This document shows positions 1 to 10,586 of a DNA stretch of 64,000 bases, piece after piece. Source of the DNA: Xestospongia bergquistia. Lineage: Eukaryota; Porifera; Demospongiae; Haplosclerida; Petrosiidae. The stretch spans positions 6,660,001 through 6,724,000 of the forward strand of contig OZ014420.1 of assembly GCA_963965975.1 (NCBI GenBank). The letters are read 5' to 3'. The notes under the pieces were generated by a model that worked only from the letters and a program-made list of their open reading frames with translations, searched no databases and had not been told where the DNA came from. The position numbers and the translations under genes were made by a program. How positions within the stretch are numbered: the stretch's first letter is position 1; every line of letters starts with the position of its first letter.

Positions 1-482
1 TTGTGAACACTTTACTTGAAAGCCAAAGGTTATTCCTACTGTCAGAGAAAATCTCCATGCCAAGATACCAGCATACAATGACATTGCTCCCAATACTAAA
101 TTGATCACAGTCACAACTTCATCATACTTGATAAGACCTCTAGGTAGGGGTCTAGTACAGGAAGAATATTTATATAATTATATATAATACAAGAGTCTAT
201 TAATCTAACCTATCAGGATGTACTTCAAGATCTAGTTCATAATCCTTCACATCATCCATAATACGTACAGTAAGAAGAAGTACCTTATGACACAACATGT
301 TAGAGGATAATGTGATAATAACAAATGTACTTACTAGTTGTCCAAATACTGCCCAAATAAATTTCTCCCAGTCAATTTTTCCTTCAACCATTTGTAATCC
401 TGTGAGACAAGGACCAGCTGCTAACAATAGGAACACAGCCGGGGGTGCACGCTCTTTGAGGAATTGAATCCAATTAAAGAGG
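1..482 (-). CDS. UbiA-superfamily prenyltransferase-like membrane protein (partial, window edge)
   Basis: Two exons are visible on the minus strand: 482-210 (acceptor ..catag, donor ag|gttag) and 161 to about 16 or beyond the window edge. Spliced, they give a hydrophobic protein containing RIMDDVKDYELDLEVHP followed directly by DRPLPRGLI. UbiA prenyltransferases carry an Asp-rich NDxxDxxxD-type motif that binds the prenyl diphosphate through Mg2+, then an xRPLxxG stretch at the start of the next helix, so the fit is good. The N-terminal stretch QFLKERAPPAVFLLLAAG would be the first transmembrane helix. Enzymes of this family join a polyprenyl chain to an aromatic or other acceptor in a membrane; the substrate cannot be told from here. 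The first exon is not settled: an ATG at 744-742 is possible, but I found no phase-compatible splice to 482. Confidence 0.6.
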
Positions 483-832
483 CTATGATTAATGGATACA
501 TGAATGATGAGATGGATGCATGAATAGCATAAGCTATCATTAGAATGGATAGATAAATAATGAAATGGATCTATTTAAATAGTTATGTCAGTAAATATAC
601 AAATTTACTTAAAACTTTGATAATTATCATCACTTGATTGAGGGGGTGGTCGATGAAACTACAAATAATCAAAAATAATAAGTTCTTATGCTCTAAAATA
701 AATACTTTTTCTTCATCTCCACTTTGATGAACAGTTCTCTTCATGTTAACTCTCAGGGCCGTAATATTGAGACCACGCCCAGTCAGCTAATAAAATAAAT
801 TAAATAATATTTAACCCTTTAATCACTTCAAC
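483..832. promoter_or_regulatory. Short head-to-head interval between UbiA-like gene and CFP1
   Basis: This interval lies between a minus-strand gene and plus-strand CFP1. It holds the upstream intron, and possibly the first exon, of the UbiA-like gene. An in-frame TAA lies just before the CFP1 ATG at 833, so the CFP1 start is fixed unless an upstream exon is spliced in. A shared bidirectional promoter is an inference from the spacing; no clear TATA box was seen. Confidence 0.35.
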
Positions 833-3800
833 ATGGAGTTCGACAGTGAGGAAGAGCGAGAGATCTTCGGAACGACAGATGAAGAAGATCATAACATGGA
901 ATCTGATTACAGCTCAAGAGAAGAAGATATCGAGCTTATGAATATCAGAGCAGCTGAACAAGATGTAGAACTAATTTCTCCTGAAGATTTCAATTCAAGA
1001 CTCTCTCCATCTAGATCTTTACGTCCTCAAGATGGTCATCTACCTGACGAGAGAGAAGTTTCTGATGAAGGAAGTGATGAGAATGAAGAAGAACAAGAAA
1101 CTGAACTTGAGCGACATGTTTCAAGACCTCGTTTGTTCAGTAGTAAATCAACCACACCCACTTTTAGTAACCCTCCTGATGACATCAGAGAAGAGTTTTT
1201 CTCTGAAGACATTATCGATCATGCATCAAGTTTTATTTCAACAACCTCAATAAATCAAACTAGTAAAGATAGAGCCACCACAGGTGTGAAAACCTCACCA
1301 ATGCAATCATCTGTGGAGTTATTTCCAATTGACGAAAACACTGACCTTATACCAGCTGCTGATGAAATTGGCTTACCTAGCTCTCTCTTTAACCCTGTAT
1401 CCTCTGAGGACACACCCCCTAGCAGTCCCGAAACTATAGAAGTAGATGTTATCAGTCCCGATCAATCCGTTAACAGTCGAGCTAGTACTCCACCCTTGTT
1501 AAATCAAGATGGGGAACCACGGGAAGTTGTCCGTCCTAAGCTGACTCCTTCTGGGGGTGGAGGACGTAAGAAAGTTTCGAAGAATAATCGACGTAGATGT
1601 GAAGAATGTGAGGCATGCCTTAATGAGGTAGATTGTAAGAGGTGTCGATTTTGTTTGGATATGAAAAAATATGGAGGATTAGGACGACTAAGACAGAAAT
1701 GTATTAAACGCCAATGTCTTAGACTTTCACGAATTATAAATGTCCAGAACTTATCTCAGATAAAAGATCAGTTCAAATTAAATCCAGCTGGGACGGAGAT
1801 TGATGAAAAAGGGGGTGTGTCTTCACTGAATAGTATTAGTGGTAGTTCAAAAATGGGTGGAGTTATACCTGCCAATGCTCAATCCACTTCACAAATTACA
1901 CAATCACCCAATACACAGCCATTTTATATCACAGGTACCACAGTAACTGCACCTACTCCACCCACTAAATCATCTAAGAAACCTCCAGCAAAGAAACCCA
2001 GTACAAAACGAAGTTCTCAGCCAAAGAAGCGATCAGTTAAAAGAACTAGACCAGTTGATATTAATTATAGTAGCGATTCTGATCCTGAAGTTATCTATAA
2101 GCCATCTACTCGTCAGCGACGCCCACTTAGTGAAATGTTTGATAGTTGGGGTGTCATCCCACAAGAGGAACCTACAAAGACTCAATGTCTGGGACCTGGT
2201 TGTATGTACGCTGCTAGACCACATTCTAAATACTGTAGTGAAGAATGTGGAGTTCAACTAGCAATGAAGTAAGAACTATATATACATGTACATGTTATAT
2301 ATATATATATTGGTATATGTACCAGTACATGTTATATATATATATATATATATTGGTATATGTACCAAGTACATGTTATATATATATATATATTGGTATG
2401 TGTACCAGTACATGTTATATATATATATATATTGGTATATGTACCAGTACATGTTATATATATATATATATATTGGTATATGTACCAGTACATGTTATAT
2501 ATATATATATATTGGTATATGTACCAGTACATGTTATATATATATATATATTGGTATATATACCAGTACATGTTATATATATATATATTGGTATATGTAC
2601 CAGTACATGTTATATATATATATATTGGTATATGTACTTGTACATGTATATTGTGAGTACTTTACTTTACATATTATTATTATGATATGATATATTGGAT
2701 TTATTGAAGGGTCTCTACTCTCTTTAGACGTATTCACACTTATCTTCCTGAACGTAAGAAGTTATGGGATAATCAAGAAGAATCAATAGCTTCTAAAATG
2801 GGTAGAGAAAAGCTAACTAAATTAGAAGAGGAACAAAAGGTTTATACTGTCAATGTTACTATTGTTATTGGTAATGTTGTTCTGTAGTGTATTAATAAGA
2901 GATTAGAAATGTTAGATCAACAGACTGAATTAATTGATAAACATGTCACTAAAATGAAAACTGTTAAATCTGTCAAAGAAGAAGAGGTAAGTGAAAAATA
3001 GATTCTGTAGTATTCATCTCTCATCTCAGAGTGGTGATAATGAGACAGAAGATCTTACTATCTATTGTGCTACATGTAGTCAACCTATAGGACTAAAGAA
3101 AGCATTAGTACACATGGAGAGATGTTTTACTAAGGTAAGTAGGTAAGTATTAGAACAGACTACTACATATCTCTTCTATAGTTAGAAGGAACAGTATCTT
3201 TTGGTTCTATCGTAAAAAATGAGGGGTAAGACTCATCTTATCATGAAGTCTTATCTCTCCTCTCTTATAGAACTAATATTTTTTGTGACAAATATGATCG
3301 TTCTCAAGGCACTTACTGTAAAAGACTTCGAGTGCTCTGTCCGGAGCATACAAAAGAACCTAAGGTTTCACTAATATCATCTAGGTTGGTATTAGTCTCT
3401 TGTGGTATAGGTTGGTCCTCATGATGTCTGTGGTTGCCCACTGGAGCCAGACTTCCCTGCTAAAAGGGACCACTCCTCTCGTTATTGTCGCAATTTAAAA
3501 AAGACTTGCATTAGTCATTATTGTTGGGAAAAGTTACGGAGAGCAGAGATTGACCAGGAGAAATTAAATTTGGTATGATTAATTAATTACATTAACAACA
3601 ATAATAAATAAACATAATAACAAAAGATACAGATTTTAATACAGCCATAAAGATGCTTTAGATCTTTAGTTTGACTACTTTTAAGTTTTCTTAGGGACAG
3701 ATTCTTGTATTGGAGCTGGACTACACTTGGTATTATATGATCCACAGCTCCAACTTCCATCAACTTTTTTTCTGAGACAAATAAAACAAAATGCAGTTTT

Positions 3801-5232
3801 ACAAAGTTTACAAGTCATGTGTTTGCATCCTTGAGTATGCTCTATGGCAGTACCACAAACTGGGCAGAGACGTTGAGAAGGACATTTTACACCAATGATA
3901 TCTTTTTCTGGGGCTTTTTTAAGTTCCTTAATAATTTCATCATCATTACAGTTATTACATCTGTCTGTGTTCCCTTTACTGGTCCATGGTTTTTGACAGT
4001 GCCAACAAAAGTCACCAAATTTTCTGCTTTTGCAGCAAAAGTGACAACGAACACGACTGTTGTTTTTATCTATGCGTTCACAGTAAATTTCACATCCAGG
4101 ACACTGTCTAAAGTTGTCACCGTTACGGAGATAATTTGTTGATAAGCACTCTTGGAATATACATGATTCATCATCACTCATAGCACCATACTCCTTAACA
4201 ACACGAATACTCCATTCACTATTACAGAGACAGCACTTCACTTCAGATCTTAATTTTGCAGCTTCACTTGCCTCAGTCCAGGCGTGTTGAGTAACACAGG
4301 TAGAACAATATGAGTGCTTATGTGGTGAACATGGTAGTAGCAACGATGGTGAATCACCACACAAGGTACATTGTTCATTAGTATGAGGAAGATGTGAAGG
4401 GAGATGTCGCTGAATGGTTACGTCAATTTTCTTATCTGCCCCCCCTATAAGACGCTGGACTAAGTGGATAGTTGACTTATCTTGTATCATATATTCACCC
4501 AGTGTGCTGTTATCTTCCAGCATATGCCTGCCATAGAGTAGTCGCTGATGTTGCGTCTGTAGTCCTGTCTTTTTGAAGATAATTTCTTTTACCTCCTTCA
4601 CAAGAATGTCCTAATAAGGTAGAAAAAGTGACATCTTGAAAGTAGATTATTTTGCTTACATCTGGATCCTTCTCAAAGTTTATAGTATATGTTTTGTCAC
4701 CTTTTATAAAGAGAACACAGTGTGACATTGTTATTTGAAGGCCTTGGTAAATCTCAAGTATCTGCAAAAGAAAGGCTTTTTTGACTTTGCTAACTCTTAA
4801 TATCTTTTGAGAGAAATAAAGTAAGCTAATGCACAAAAAATTAAGAAGCAAAAAGTTAAATACAAGCAGAACAGAAAAATGATGTAATATTCTAAAAATA
4901 GAAAAAGTTGACATGACTGTTAGCTTGGCTATCCCTGGTAATTTCCCTATTCTGTTGATCTTTGCATTCACCTGTATGATAAGTATGCTACTCAGCAATT
5001 TAGTGCAATTGAACTTATTTGCTGATTTTACCATTTCTCTCTCTCTCTCTCTCCTCAGTATCTTAAGTTAGAAGAAGTCAACGAACAAATTAGACTATTA
5101 CAATGGCAGCTGTCATATCGAAGTTCACTTTTAGCGGTATTATTACATCATACAATAGATCATACTGTAACTGATGATATATCATGTGATACATCATGTG
5201 ACATAAAGACTGACACATGTATTAATAACTAA
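833..5232 (+). CDS. CXXC1: CXXC-type zinc finger protein 1 (CFP1), SET1/COMPASS subunit
   Basis: Exons 833-2268, 2728-2839, 2888-2986, 3030-3134, 3182-3225, 3271-3364, 3411-3572 and 5059-5232 give about 741 residues. Residues 1-240 are acidic and Ser/Thr-rich. A CXXC domain starts near residue 254 ([19 protein letters not shown]). A basic linker follows, then the CFP1-specific C-terminal region: [20 protein letters not shown], a charged coiled coil, and Cys-rich blocks [20 protein letters not shown] and [11 protein letters not shown]. In animals CFP1 binds unmethylated CpG and brings the SETD1 H3K4 methyltransferase complex to chromatin. The N-terminal PHD finger of vertebrate CFP1 is not present in this model. 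The last intron (3573-5058) contains a complete antisense gene. An AATAAA lies at about 5470. Confidence 0.93.
2276..2655. repeat. Minisatellite in CFP1 intron 1
   Basis: About nine copies of a roughly 36-bp unit lie here. Each is a (TA)n run followed by TTGGTATATGTACCAGTACA and TGTTA. The core is itself nearly palindromic (GTACCAGTAC, GTACATGTAC). The tract fills most of intron 1 and creates spurious Tyr/Ile-rich reading frames in every phase. Confidence 0.95.
3681..4728 (-). CDS. Ubiquitin-like domain + RBR (RING-IBR-RING) E3 ligase, nested in a CFP1 intron
   Basis: Exon 1 is 4728-4660 ([20 protein letters not shown]..) and exon 2 is 4610-3681; phase is consistent and gives 332 residues. 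Residues 1-80 form a ubiquitin-like domain that ends HLVQRLIGG, resembling ubiquitin's RLRGG tail. RING1 starts near C104 (CTLCGDSP). An IBR follows ([12 protein letters not shown] ... FCWHCQKPW). RING2 is [19 protein letters not shown], in which the Cys of QGC (about residue 285) sits at the catalytic thioester position of RBR ligases. UBL followed by RBR is the parkin arrangement, but parkin's RING0 is absent and the protein is shorter, so parkin-like is safer than parkin. The gene lies wholly within CFP1 intron 7, on the opposite strand. Confidence 0.85.
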
Positions 5233-5537
5233 TTATAAATCGTTAAATATTCTATGATAACAATCATAACAAATCACTATTGACTTAATAGTTTGACTAT
5301 AATCAAACAGGAAGTCCATCCTATTGTAGTGGGTGTAACTCTACATTTATTAATCACATTGAAAAAACAGTTTTGTTAATTACAAGTGAAGAATTAATCT
5401 ACAATATGTTCTTTTTAATTCAAACACAACAGCCTCTAAACAAGATGGTACCATCTGTAGAGCCATTCTAAATAAAAGATGTATTATTAGATTCATTCAT
5501 CTAAAATGTATTCTAGACTCACTAGTAGTGAATGATC
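5233..5537. other. Convergent 3' interval CFP1 / ankyrin-Roc gene 1
   Basis: No gene is seen here. The interval separates two convergent stop codons and includes an AATAAA near 5470 for the plus-strand CFP1 transcript. It is probably occupied by the two 3' UTRs. Confidence 0.5.
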
Positions 5538-8500
5538 TTAAGATGTGTCATTACTAGTACTAGAATATTGTATCTCTTCTTCACAACTTTCAGCAACAAC
5601 CTACACATAAACATATAAGTATATTAATTTATATATGAGTACTAACTAATTACTTACCAATGGATTTCTTCCTGCAAAAACACTTAACTGATCAAGTATT
5701 GAATGAAGATCTTGATGTGTTGATCTCTTTAATGATTCTGACCACAAAGCCACTACATCATAATATTGAGATGAAACACATCCCTGCCAAATCTCTAGCT
5801 CTCTTGATACTACTGTCCCGTCCAATTGGAAAATTTTAACAGCTAAATCAAGTGGCATGAAATCATCTTTGACGTAAAATGTCTTGACAAAATCAACAAT
5901 AAAACTTGATTTAATGACCTGTCCATCAAAAGGAGGAACAAACAGTTTCTTTAGAACATCTCCATTGAATCCTTTGTATACATCAAACAGAAGAACATCC
6001 TTAACATTAACACTGGTAGTTCCTGTAACATCACTGACACATTCGTGATTACCTAGGATTGCTACAGCGACATCTTTCATTCTACATATCCCATTCTCGT
6101 TGGTATTTAGTTCAAATCCTTTATTAGATTGCATGGTAACACTTGAGGGTAACAAGAATTCCTGTACTGGTACACTCCTGCAATGTTGATCTCTCACTTT
6201 AAGAATGGTCATCATGATGTTCGATCTGTACTTGACTATCTTTAGTGTTGTGTCTTCAACGTTTGACAGTTTAGCTACCATTGCTAATAGAAGTGTGCTA
6301 TAGTTGTTAGTAAGTTGGACCATTGTCCATATTTCATCATGCAGCCAACAGATTCCAGTTTTCAATATTTTGCATCGATGTTTGAAATCTGAAATATTGA
6401 AATTTGTAGATGGTGTAGTTGTATCAGATGAAAATAAAATAAAGAATTTAGTCACCAATTTTAATAAAAGGACATGAAGAAAATGTGAAGTAAAGAACTG
6501 CTTGTTAGTACATTGGAGTACCCACCCAAACCAATAATGGGTGTTTCTAGAGGTGTTCTTTGGAGGCCAGACATGATCAGGAGGAGGGTCTTTGATGAGA
6601 GCAGGAAAAAACAACAAGGTGTTAAATGGAGTATAAGAATCAGTAAGACTAATATCTAGATCTAGAAGTTTAGGTGGTTTTTTGACAACTTGGCAAAGAT
6701 TGAAATGGACTAGACAATCCATCAACATATGAGATGGGTACTGAGGAAAATAGTTTGATAGCTCAGACAATGAGACAATGCCTGAACTATCACCAAGTTT
6801 CGAGTTATCTGGACTAAATAAGAGACCAAAAACATCTGCAAGTATAGCTTCTTTCTTGACTATAACCCAACTAAGAGGTAAGTTGTCTAGGTTTGGTATG
6901 AAGAAGATAAGACCTAAGTCATGCAATGTTTGCAAATATTGTGTTAACTTGTTAAAATCAGTTGGTAGAAAGTCATCTTGTTTTTTGTGTATTTTAATCA
7001 CCAGTTCTGCTAGTATCAAACCAACGTCTTTGATAGATGTGGTCAGGAATGCATACAAGGCATGACAAAATATGCTCACTGGGGGTGCACTGCCTCGTAA
7101 CTCTATAAACTGCTCTGACAAGACGTTGACTAAATTTTCAAGCTCTCTGCTGCTTGTTTGACGACAATCCATGAGATATTGAACAATTACTTTAAGAGAA
7201 GGATACCTAGCAGAAACTTTTGCGAGTTGATCAAGCTTTCTTTGATTGTTCTTTGCTGTGTCTTTGTGACTTCCAATTATTATAATGGGTGTATCTGACA
7301 AGCATTCATTAACAAGTAAATTGAGCCAATATGTTAGCTGTTTGTTAATTTCTTCTTCTGATTCACTCAAATTAAGTATAAAGATTAAGAGTAAAAGTGA
7401 AGAAGAAACACTCTTTAAAATAGCTGAATTACAAGCATGGTACTCAAGCTGACCCGCAAAGTCGTAAAAGATACAGTTCCCAAATTCTTCACTTGTTATT
7501 TCCATTGGTACTATACCAGCTGTTGGTGGTATAGTGCTATATCGTTTGATTGTTTGAAACCGATCTACCAAACTGCTTTTCTTTCGGTTAAGAGTTTTCT
7601 TCAGGGCTTCAATAATAGTACTTTTTCCTACTCCTGTACTCCCTACGAAGAATACTTTACAATAGTCAGCAACAGGATAGAGCTCCTTGAATTTGCAAAA
7701 GTCTACAAATTTCTCAAGGAGGCTTGATATAGTTTCATCAGAACTTGCAATTTCCATTGGTGTTTGCTGGAAATTATTTTTAGCATGGATATCAATATTG
7801 TCATTTTGTAAAAGGTAATTAACAATTGATTTGTGCTGGTAGAGGCAGGCAAGATGCAAAGAGGTGTTACCGTCTTTATTTAATTGTTGTGTTGGAAATC
7901 CTACTTCTTCAACTAAAAACTGGAAGAGAGGAAGATCACCACGTTCAACTGCATAATGAATTAAACTCATACCTGTTTCATCAAGATTGGTCATCGAGTG
8001 ACAAGTGCTCATTGCTTCCTTGTGCTCTTGTAAATGGTAATTTAACAAAATCTTTATCTTAACTGATGATAAGGATGCCTTTTTAAGAGCATAAAATACA
8101 AGTTCTATGAGTTTTTGACACGAAATGTGACATGCAGCTTTCTCCAATACTTTCTGTAACAACGAAGTCTCATTGCTTTCTATACAAATATGTAAAATGC
8201 TCTTTTTCTTGGCATTCTCAGTTATTGGTAACTCTTCAATCTGCTCCAGTATTTCCTTCACAGCAGGCACCTTATTTTCATAGAGTCTCATACATAAGTG
8301 GACTGGCATGTTCCCTTTCTTATCTGGAAGAATGAGAACGCTCGATGGCAATCGGTACTTTGATAAAATAGACTGAACAAGGAGACCATTATAAAGACAT
8401 GCAATGTGAAATGGTGACTTGTCATCGGAATTAGTAAAGATAATTGAATTAACAGGATCATCATCAAACTGTAGCAGAGTTTCAGCAAGCTTTATATTAC

Positions 8501-10277
8501 CTAGTTGGCATGTATGATGAAGTGGTAACCAACCATCTTTGTCAGGAATTTTCAATGCTTTAGGTGCTATCTGTAAAAGAAACACAACAGCTTCAAATGA
8601 ATTGCACATGGAGGCTAGATGAAGAGGAGTTTCTCCATTAAGATTAGTATAAGTAGTTACTGTTTTATCAGCTGTAGCAAGTAGTTTTATTGAGTTGAAA
8701 CATCCATTTATACATGCTATATGAAGAGGTGTATTACCGTACTTGTCCACTGACTTTGTTAGGATTGCCGTGCTTGGATCTGCAAGTAATACCTTCAAAG
8801 AATGATGAAGTGTAGACTTTTCACTGGCACAATGAAGGAGTGTAGATTGGTTTGTGTTGGAAGCTGAGAGAAAAAGAGCTGCATTTTCAAATTGTAAGCT
8901 CTTGATGGCTGTTTGAAGAGGAGTCAGATTGTCACCATTATTACCAAACAAAGCAGTTCTGAAAAGATGAGAGTGTTTTAAATTCACCAAGACCTTTTCC
9001 ATATTGACTGGTGCCATGATTCTACTTGCCACATGGAGTACATTGTCCTTGAAGTAGATTTCTTCTGGAAACAGTTGGTACAGTACATCTGGAAGAATCG
9101 TGTCGCCTCTCTTCGACAAGGTCAGTATCGCTTCCATTAGTGGTGTAAGATCATTGCCATTAGTAACTTTAGCATCAAAATCTCTATATACAGCAAACAT
9201 GTGTAATATATCTACTTTACATTTTCTACAGGCTATATGTAGTGGTAGGTCACCTTTGTGGTTTTGTAAGTTTTGCCGTGCCAATGGTAAAACTAATTTA
9301 ATACAATTAAGACAGTCTATTGCTAAACTACAAGCAAAATGAAGTATCGTGTTGCCTTTATTAAACTGGTTATTTGGGTCACAGCCAGGATGTGATAAAA
9401 TGATAGAGAGTAATTTATCGTTGTCGCTTTTGAAACACTTTAGAAGAAGATTTGGAGAATTTTGTTGTATCCAAGTGATACTTTCTGGTTGTTTGAGAAG
9501 AAATTCAAGATACGGATAGTGAACTTCTCCGTGAATTTGAAAGCATTTTACAATGACTAAATCTAGTGCTGTTAGACCAATTTTGTTTTGTATGTTCAAA
9601 CTCTGCTCTACTTTTGGATGAGACATGATACTCTTCAAATAAAAAGTGTTGTCATTTTCTTTTTTACTAAATTCAATTTGTTTTGTAGCTTTAGGATCTG
9701 CTGTATCATGATGATTTGGTATTTCTTTATCTGATGACAGCATTGTGACTTGCAAACCTTCTCCATAGTTGTTGGGTTTGTCTTCATTTTCAGATTCAAT
9801 GTCCCAAATGATCTCCTGCAGTGCCTGTCGCCAAAAGTCTGTTTCTCGACTATAACTATCCTCGCATTCATCACATTTAACACTGTCTTCTGTAACAATA
9901 TCTTCAATGTCTTGATGATAATACAACTTATCTTCTCCTTCAGCATCTGAGATCATATATTGTTCTTGCATCTCTGATTTCATCACACGACTGAACTGTG
10001 AGCATGTACTTTTGTTCCTGTGGTCTTCATCGGAATTAAACTCTTTAGCTGTACAAACTTGTCTGGAGGAGCCTGTTGGTCCATAATAGTTTTTGATTAC
10101 AGGTTCTTTATCTGAAGATATTGACGTGACAATGTGTTTGTCTCTTTGAATGTTTGAGTGTTTCATCATCTCTAGAGAGCCCTCAACTTTGTGTACAAGT
10201 ATTTCACTTGAGAAGACATCATCAGAAGAATGTCTACTGTTATAAGAAGAGGTCTCTGTCTCAATAGAAAAGGCCAT
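5538..10277 (-). CDS. Ankyrin-repeat Roc/COR-like GTPase protein 1
   Basis: Exon 1 (10277-5658) encodes 1540 residues and exon 2 (5600-5538) adds 20 more; the donor is ttg|gtaagt. The N-terminal ~210 residues are polar. About 18 ankyrin-type repeats follow (for example GNTPLHIACINGCFNSIKLL). A Roc-type small GTPase domain has G1 FVGSTGVGKST (about residue 874), G3 YDFAGQLEYH (about 937) and G4 GSHKD (about 1002). A COR-like region comes next, then a block with HYWFGWVLQCTNKQFFTSHF. The last ~100 residues look helical and could be a death-fold domain, which is uncertain. No kinase domain is present. Roc-COR proteins act as GTP-regulated dimers in signalling; a sensor role for this one is inference. 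It is a paralogue of the gene at 26933-32512, with the same intron after FAGR(N/R)PL. Confidence 0.85.
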
Positions 10278-10586
10278 TTTGAGGTCAGCTTATGACTTAG
10301 TGACACTACAGTGTTATAATCTATAAAAGGAGTGTGTTATTTTAGTCACTATACTTACTTGAAGCTGCATATGTCAACTGATTTCATAATTTATCTGCAG
10401 AATATGACAGGGTTTTACCCACATGATCTTGTATTTTACTTGGTGAAAATAATTTCTAGAAGAAAGACAACAATACTAATTTGCAATATGATTTATACTA
10501 TTCATTATGGCTTATGAATATTAATAACCATAAACTTATTTTAACCCTTTTCTTTCTTAGTTCTCGATTACATAACTGATATAGAG
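10278..10586. promoter_or_regulatory. Head-to-head intergenic interval
   Basis: About 310 bp separate the ATG of the minus-strand ankyrin-Roc gene from the ATG of HMGCL. It probably holds both promoters and 5' UTRs. No clear TATA box was found, and the short open frame at 10332-10517 has no domain character. Confidence 0.4.

Noticed and set aside
2245-2690. Several Tyr/Ile-rich open frames on both strands
   Set aside because: They are translations of the (TA)n/GTACC minisatellite in a CFP1 intron.
3681-4728. Calling the nested RBR gene true parkin (PRKN)
   Set aside because: RING0 is missing and the protein is short; only the UBL plus RBR order agrees.
10332-10517. 61-codon plus-strand frame before HMGCL
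   Set aside because: No domain or codon evidence; it lies in the promoter/leader interval.
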